Assembly (NCBI GenBank): GCA_002479485.1
Contig: DLNM01000040.1
Coordinates: 85,309 to 149,308, forward strand
DNA: 64,000 nt
Reading direction: 5' to 3'
Origin: Firmicutes bacterium UBA7510
GTDB taxonomy: Bacteria; Bacillota; Clostridia; Tissierellales; Sedimentibacteraceae
Every line of letters starts with the position of its first letter. Within the stretch, counting starts at the first letter, position 1. Positions 60,382 to 64,000 of the stretch are shown here, piece by piece. The notes under the pieces were generated by a model, which saw only the letters and a program-made list of their open reading frames with translations, did not search any database and was not told the origin of the DNA. The translations under genes and the position numbers were made by a program.

Positions 60382-61851
60382 ATGCTAAAAGGAAAAGCAA
60401 GTCAATATTATCTAGCTTTGAAATCAAAAGATGCCCGTTTTGATGGAAGATTTTTTGTGGGTGTGAAATCTACCGGAATTTATTGTCGCCCTGTATGTCG
60501 GGCAAAGAAACCTAAAGAAGAAAACTGTACTTTCTTTGAAACTGCTGCAGAAGCAGAGCAAGCAGGATTCCGACCTTGTCTGCAATGCAGACCGGAGCTT
60601 GCACCGGGTTTAGCCCCTGTTGATTCAACAGCTGTACTCGCACAAAAAGCCGCACGGATTTTAGAAGAAAATTGCTCTGAGATAGAAAATCTCCAAGAGC
60701 TTGCAGAGCTTTTGGGGTGTAGCGACCGTCATTTAAGACGAGCATTTGCAACAGAATACAATGTATCTCCCGTACAGTATATGCAAACCTGTCGACTTTT
60801 ACTTGCAAAGAGTCTTTTGACAGATACCGGACTTTCAGTGCTTGACGCTGCTATGGCGGCAGGCTTTGGAAGTCTGAGGCGATTTAATGATTTATTTCTA
60901 AAGCAATATCATCTTTCTCCAACACAACTACGAAAACAAGCAACAACTGAAAAAAATCAATTTCGTGATACAATCACTTTGAAGTTAGGATATCGTCCTC
61001 CTTATATATGGAAGCAAATTCTTGATTTTCTTTCTCAAAGAGCCATTCAAGGTGTTGAAAAGGTTGAAGATGGAGAATATTACAGAACTGTTCGTCACGT
61101 AAATAAAGATAAAAAAATTGTATGCGGCTGGATAAAGGTAGGAAACATAGAAAGTAAAAATGCATTGAGTTTAACCGTGTCTGCTTCTCTGCTCTCGGTA
61201 TTACCGCAGGTACTTTCAAAAGTGAAACGGCTTTTTGATTTATACTGTGAACCGCAGACAGTATATGAAACACTTGAAATAATGAACGATATAAAGGAAA
61301 ATTTATGTATGCTTGGAATAAGGCTTCCGGGCTGTTTTGACGATTTTGAGCTTTGTGTGCGTGCCGTACTTGGTCAGCAAATAACAGTTAAAGCAGCAAC
61401 CACATTGGCAGGCAGATTCGTAAAGACTTTCGGAGAACCTATTGAAACACAAATAGAAGGTTTATGTTATACTTTTCCTGCACCAGAATCCTTGCTTGAA
61501 TTAAAAGGAGAAATTAACGAGCACTTAGGACCACTTGGGATAATTTCAACAAGAGCTAAAACAATTCTTGAATTAGCAAGGTTATTCAACGTACAAAAAA
61601 CAGAGTTAGCAATGACGCTAAATCCCGAAGAAGAAATTAAAATATTAACTGAAATACCTGGAATAGGACAATGGACGGCACAATATATTGCAATGCGTGC
61701 TTGTGGTTGGGCAGACGCTTTTCTCGAAACAGACCACGGTGTAAAAAAAGCACTTGCACCAAGAACACAAAAGGAAATTCTAGAATTGGCTGAAAGCTGG
61801 AGACCGTTCAGAGCATATGCTGTTATGAACTTGTGGAATTCACTGGATTAA
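60382..61851 (+). CDS. Ada-AlkA fusion: methyl-sensing regulator with 3-methyladenine glycosylase
   Basis: 489-aa fusion. Residues 1-80 are the Ada metal-binding domain with zinc cysteines 35, 39, 66 and 69 (YCRPVCRA, RPCLQCRPE), where Cys35 would accept methyl groups from phosphotriesters. Residues about 85-185 hold an AraC-type DNA-binding domain (ELAELLGCSDRHLRRAF, FGSLRRFNDLFLKQYHLSP). From about 200 on lies an AlkA-type glycosylase: VRAVLGQQITVKAATTLAGR, then the helix-hairpin-helix ILTEIPGIGQWTAQYIAMRA and the catalytic Asp in FLETDHGVKKAL. It acts with the Ogt gene 13 bases downstream as an adaptive response to alkylation. The start at 60382 follows AAAGGGGG. Base composition is much richer in G+C than neighbours, indicating transfer. 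Confidence 0.93.
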   Translation: MLKGKASQYYLALKSKDARFDGRFFVGVKSTGIYCRPVCRAKKPKEENCTFFETAAEAEQAGFRPCLQCRPELAPGLAPVDSTAVLAQKAARILEENCSEIENLQELAELLGCSDRHLRRAFATEYNVSPVQYMQTCRLLLAKSLLTDTGLSVLDAAMAAGFGSLRRFNDLFLKQYHLSPTQLRKQATTEKNQFRDTITLKLGYRPPYIWKQILDFLSQRAIQGVEKVEDGEYYRTVRHVNKDKKIVCGWIKVGNIESKNALSLTVSASLLSVLPQVLSKVKRLFDLYCEPQTVYETLEIMNDIKENLCMLGIRLPGCFDDFELCVRAVLGQQITVKAATTLAGRFVKTFGEPIETQIEGLCYTFPAPESLLELKGEINEHLGPLGIISTRAKTILELARLFNVQKTELAMTLNPEEEIKILTEIPGIGQWTAQYIAMRACGWADAFLETDHGVKKALAPRTQKEILELAESWRPFRAYAVMNLWNSLD

Positions 61852-61864
61852 AGGAGGAAAAATA

Positions 61865-62404
61865 ATGTATTACATAACATATTATTTATCACCCATAGGA
61901 GAAATGACGATTGTCGGAGATGAAAAGAGTATTGCCGGATTATGGCTAGAGGGACAAAAATACTTTGCGGCTACAATAACAGATAAGACTGTAAAGAAAG
62001 ACGATTTACCCCATTTTATAAAAACAAAGCATTGGCTTGATGATTATTTTAATAACAAAAATCCGAAAATTTCCGATTTACCTCTTGCACCCTGTGGCAA
62101 TGATTTCAGACAGGCAGTTTGGAAAATACTCTGTGAAATTCCTTACGGCAAGGTTAAAACCTATGGTGAAATTGCGAAAAAAATTGCCTTAGATACAGGT
62201 AGAAGCAGTATGTCCGCGCAGGCGGTCGGCGGAGCTGTCGGACATAACCCCATATCAATTATAATTCCATGTCACAGAGTTGTTGGAACAAATGGAAGTC
62301 TGACAGGCTATGCCGGAGGAATTGATAAAAAAATCAAGCTACTCACACATGAGGGTCTTGATATGTCAAGGTTTACTGTTCCTAAAAGAGGCAGTGCGTT
62401 ATGA
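61865..62404 (+). CDS. ogt: Methylated-DNA--protein-cysteine methyltransferase
   Basis: 179-aa suicide repair protein that takes O6-alkyl groups from guanine onto a cysteine. The active site is IIIPCHRVVG (Cys136), followed by GSLTGYAGGIDKKIKLL. The helix-turn-helix segment includes YGKVKTYGEIAK and MSAQAVGGAVGHNP, with the Arg finger replaced or shifted (S-A-Q-A-V-G). It is slightly longer at the C-terminus than usual. AAAGGAGG precedes the ATG; co-transcribed with the Ada-AlkA fusion and sharing its higher G+C content. Confidence 0.94.
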   Translation: MYYITYYLSPIGEMTIVGDEKSIAGLWLEGQKYFAATITDKTVKKDDLPHFIKTKHWLDDYFNNKNPKISDLPLAPCGNDFRQAVWKILCEIPYGKVKTYGEIAKKIALDTGRSSMSAQAVGGAVGHNPISIIIPCHRVVGTNGSLTGYAGGIDKKIKLLTHEGLDMSRFTVPKRGSAL

Positions 62405-62540
62405 TTACTGACAATGGGACGGAGCAATGTGTCGGCTAAAATAGAAAAGTAAAAATACTAAATGTTTTTTACAGCCCTTATATAAATAAACACCAAATAT
62501 AATATATATCAAATATAAATTTAGACGTTTAAATCTACAG

Positions 62541-62553
62541 GTAATTAAATAAT
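62541..62553. other. Core sequence copy 3 (right boundary of island)
   Basis: GTAATTAAATAAT, identical to 51890-51902 and one base different from the sequence over the EF-G-like stop codon at 48640. All three are followed within about 10 bases by a terminator-like hairpin. Bases 62405-62540 before it hold nothing recognised. Confidence 0.55.
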
Positions 62554-62560
62554 GTATTAT

Positions 62561-62597
62561 AAAGCTACTTGCTAATCAAGTAGCTTTATTGTTTTTT
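62561..62597 (+). terminator. Terminator downstream of ogt
   Basis: AAAGCTACTTG pairs with CAAGTAGCTTT, followed by ATTGTTTTTT. Confidence 0.9.
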
Positions 62598-62608
62598 ATG
62601 TTTTTAAT

Positions 62609-62860
62609 CTATGTATATTTGTTTAATTTTTTATTACTTAGTTAATGCAAAATGTAAATAATTTTTAGAAGCTTTTATAATAATGTTTGATAAATTAAAG
62701 AAATAAAAATAAAATATTATAAATTAACGTTAAATTAACATGTATATAACTATAATAAATATGGAAAATATTATCAAAATATGTTAAGATATGTAGAGTA
62801 GTTTGGTGGGAATTATTGAAACATTTTGCGTATTAAATAGTAAAATTATATTCATTTCTA
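62609..62860. repeat. Leader sequence shared with 49020-49250, copy 2
   Basis: AT-rich block in which TATGTATATTTG, AGTTAAT, ATGTAAATAATTTT, AGAAGCT, ATATGGAAAATATTATCAAA and TGTTAAGATAT appear in the same order as upstream of the first island gene. Here it precedes the recombinase remnant. Confidence 0.7.
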
Positions 62861-62952
62861 TCTATAGGTATTCTTAAAAAGCTGTTCATTAAATGTTAAG
62901 CATAGTATTTAATTAATGATACCATATATTTAGAGTAAATGGGAGTGTTAAT

Positions 62953-63297
62953 ATGAAAATCTTTTGTTCAGAAGAGGGTGACCGGCTAAAATTAAAATTT
63001 GCTTATGATGAAAAAATAGTACAAGTTATTAGAAACATTCAAGGTAGAGAATATAATCCATATAGCACAGGAAACATTAAATGAACTTAGAAGATATTTT
63101 AAGTTTCTTTTGCAACTCATTTACTAGAATATGGCACAGATATACGATACATACAAGAATTATTAGGCCATTCTAGTACAAAAACAACTCAAATATACAC
63201 TCACGTAACAAATAAAGACCTAAAGAAAATAATAAGTCCAATAGATAGAATAAAAAAAAATAGTATAAAAAGTATAAGAAAGTATAAAAAAGTATAA
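62953..63297 (+). pseudogene. Internally deleted tyrosine recombinase
   Basis: The first 43 codons read MKIFCSEEGDRLKLKFAYDE then VIRNIQGREYNP, the N-terminus of a XerC/D-like integrase family, and stop at 63082. About 20 bases later another frame gives SFATHLLEYGTDIRYIQELL followed by GHSSTKTTQIYTHV, with the catalytic His (LGH) and Tyr (YTH) of tyrosine recombinases. It runs to a stop at 63295. The middle, with the core-binding domain and first catalytic Arg, is missing, so the gene is dead. It is the only recombinase trace in the island and lies just outside its right core. Confidence 0.9.
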
Positions 63298-63502
63298 ATT
63301 ACGAAACTTTCATACGTAATTAATATTATATATATCACTTTAGTGAACTTGTAGTGTTATGAAAGGAGAAGTTAGATGAAAAAGTGATAACATTTCAGAG
63401 AATAGTTTTAAATGTTTTTGAATGTATTTCTTAACGCTGTATATTGAAAAAGAAATAGTTTTTTATGATTTAGAATTTAAATTAAAGGGGAGTACTGTTA
63501 AA

Positions 63503-64000
63503 ATGGAAAGTACTATTATTGGGAAAAAAGTAATTCTTAGACGAAGAACGAAAGAGGACGCAGTGTTTTATGCTTATTGGTATAATCAACCTAAAATTAT
63601 GTTTCAATGTGGTTTTATAGAGTTGACAACCTTAGAAGCAGAACAAAATTTTGCAGATACAGATGATAGTGATTGGTATACAATAACAGATTTTAGTGGA
63701 AAAATAATTGGTGAAACTGGATTGTTGAGAATGTGGCCAGCGTGGCATTGCACAGATTTGTCCATTATTATACCAGACCCTATTGATCAAGGAAAAGGAT
63801 ATGGTACTGAAGCAATAGACTTAATGCTTAGATTAGCTTTTGAAAAATATAGAATGAATAGAGTAGCTATAGGTGTAGTAGCTAAAAATATTGATGCTTT
63901 AGATTTTTATAAAAAAATAGGTTTTAAAATAGAGGGTAAACAAGAAGAAGGTTATTTTTATGATAACGAATATAGTGATTTTATTATGATGAGGCTTTTG
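63503..64000 (+). CDS. GNAT N-acetyltransferase, RimJ/RimL-like (3' truncated by window)
   Basis: 166 codons visible, no stop before the window end. It begins MESTIIGKKVILRRRTKEDA, the usual start of the RimJ/RimL group. The acetyl-CoA binding block is PIDQGKGYGTEAIDLMLRLA (motif A, Q-x-x-G-x-G/A), and NIDALDFYKKIGFKIEGKQE is motif B. It transfers an acetyl group to an amine, such as a protein N-terminus, polyamine or antibiotic; the substrate is unknown. AAAGGGGAG lies ten bases upstream. The 200 bases between it and the recombinase remnant contain only a four-codon frame with a good ribosome-binding site (63373), probably debris. Confidence 0.9.
   Translation, partial: MESTIIGKKVILRRRTKEDAVFYAYWYNQPKIMFQCGFIELTTLEAEQNFADTDDSDWYTITDFSGKIIGETGLLRMWPAWHCTDLSIIIPDPIDQGKGYGTEAIDLMLRLAFEKYRMNRVAIGVVAKNIDALDFYKKIGFKIEGKQEEGYFYDNEYSDFIMMRLL

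Noticed and set aside
63373..63390. Start of a small gene after AAAGGAG
   Set aside because: The frame has only three codons before a stop; probably debris of the recombinase region.

Overview
The window is AT-rich, Gram-positive type DNA. It has strong Shine-Dalgarno sites, TTGACA/TATAAT promoters, T-box leaders, a glmS ribozyme, an alpha/beta small acid-soluble spore protein and oxygen-protection genes of the rubrerythrin type. Together these point to an anaerobic, spore-forming member of the Clostridia, possibly near the Tissierella/Sedimentibacter group. That last placement is inferred from gene content only.

Region 1 (1-16.3 kb) holds two complete peptide-type ABC importers on either side of glmS. 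The first runs SBP-B-C-D-F, the second B-C-D-F-A. Both are unusual: the C permease of the first carries a seven-repeat RCC1-like beta-propeller between its first helix and its transport domain, its F ATPase carries a long charged coiled-coil insert, and the C permease of the second carries a shorter extra domain. glmS is preceded by a self-cleaving glmS ribozyme.

Region 2 (16.3-36.8 kb) is ordinary core and housekeeping DNA. It has a free-methionine-sulfoxide reductase, RidA, FolD, rubrerythrin, a secreted WG-repeat protein, a tocopherol-cyclase-like protein, a FAD/Rieske oxidoreductase and a SASP. It also has a LytTR/DUF3021/MFS operon with a good LytTR operator, T-box-controlled ileS, an amidohydrolase, a DUF368 polyprenyl-phosphate transporter, an ABC-2 exporter and a threonine aldolase.

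Region 3 (36.8-48.6 kb) has a DUF5685-DnaJ-membrane protein operon and a cobalamin-binding mutase-like enzyme paired with an octopine-dehydrogenase-family enzyme and followed by an MFS carrier. It continues with an AlkD-like protein, a TSCPD protein, an M23 peptidase with bactofilin, and an EF-G-like GTPase. A covarying hairpin cluster recurs just upstream of three genes here.

Region 4 (48.64 kb to about 63.3 kb) looks like an accretion island at the 3' end of the EF-G-like gene. A 13-bp sequence overlapping that gene's stop codon recurs at 51,890 and 62,541. A 320-bp segment containing a long imperfect palindrome is duplicated, two copies of a structured 130-bp element flank a decayed FRG-domain gene, and an internally deleted tyrosine recombinase lies beyond the last core. 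The cargo includes a defence-type reverse transcriptase with a SLATT membrane partner, preceded by a candidate non-coding RNA with its own promoter. Next come an sce7726/sce7725 pair and a second, divergent isoleucyl-tRNA synthetase with its own T-box and an Ile-rich upstream peptide. The cargo ends with an Ada/AlkA plus Ogt alkylation-repair pair of clearly different base composition. The window ends inside a GNAT acetyltransferase.
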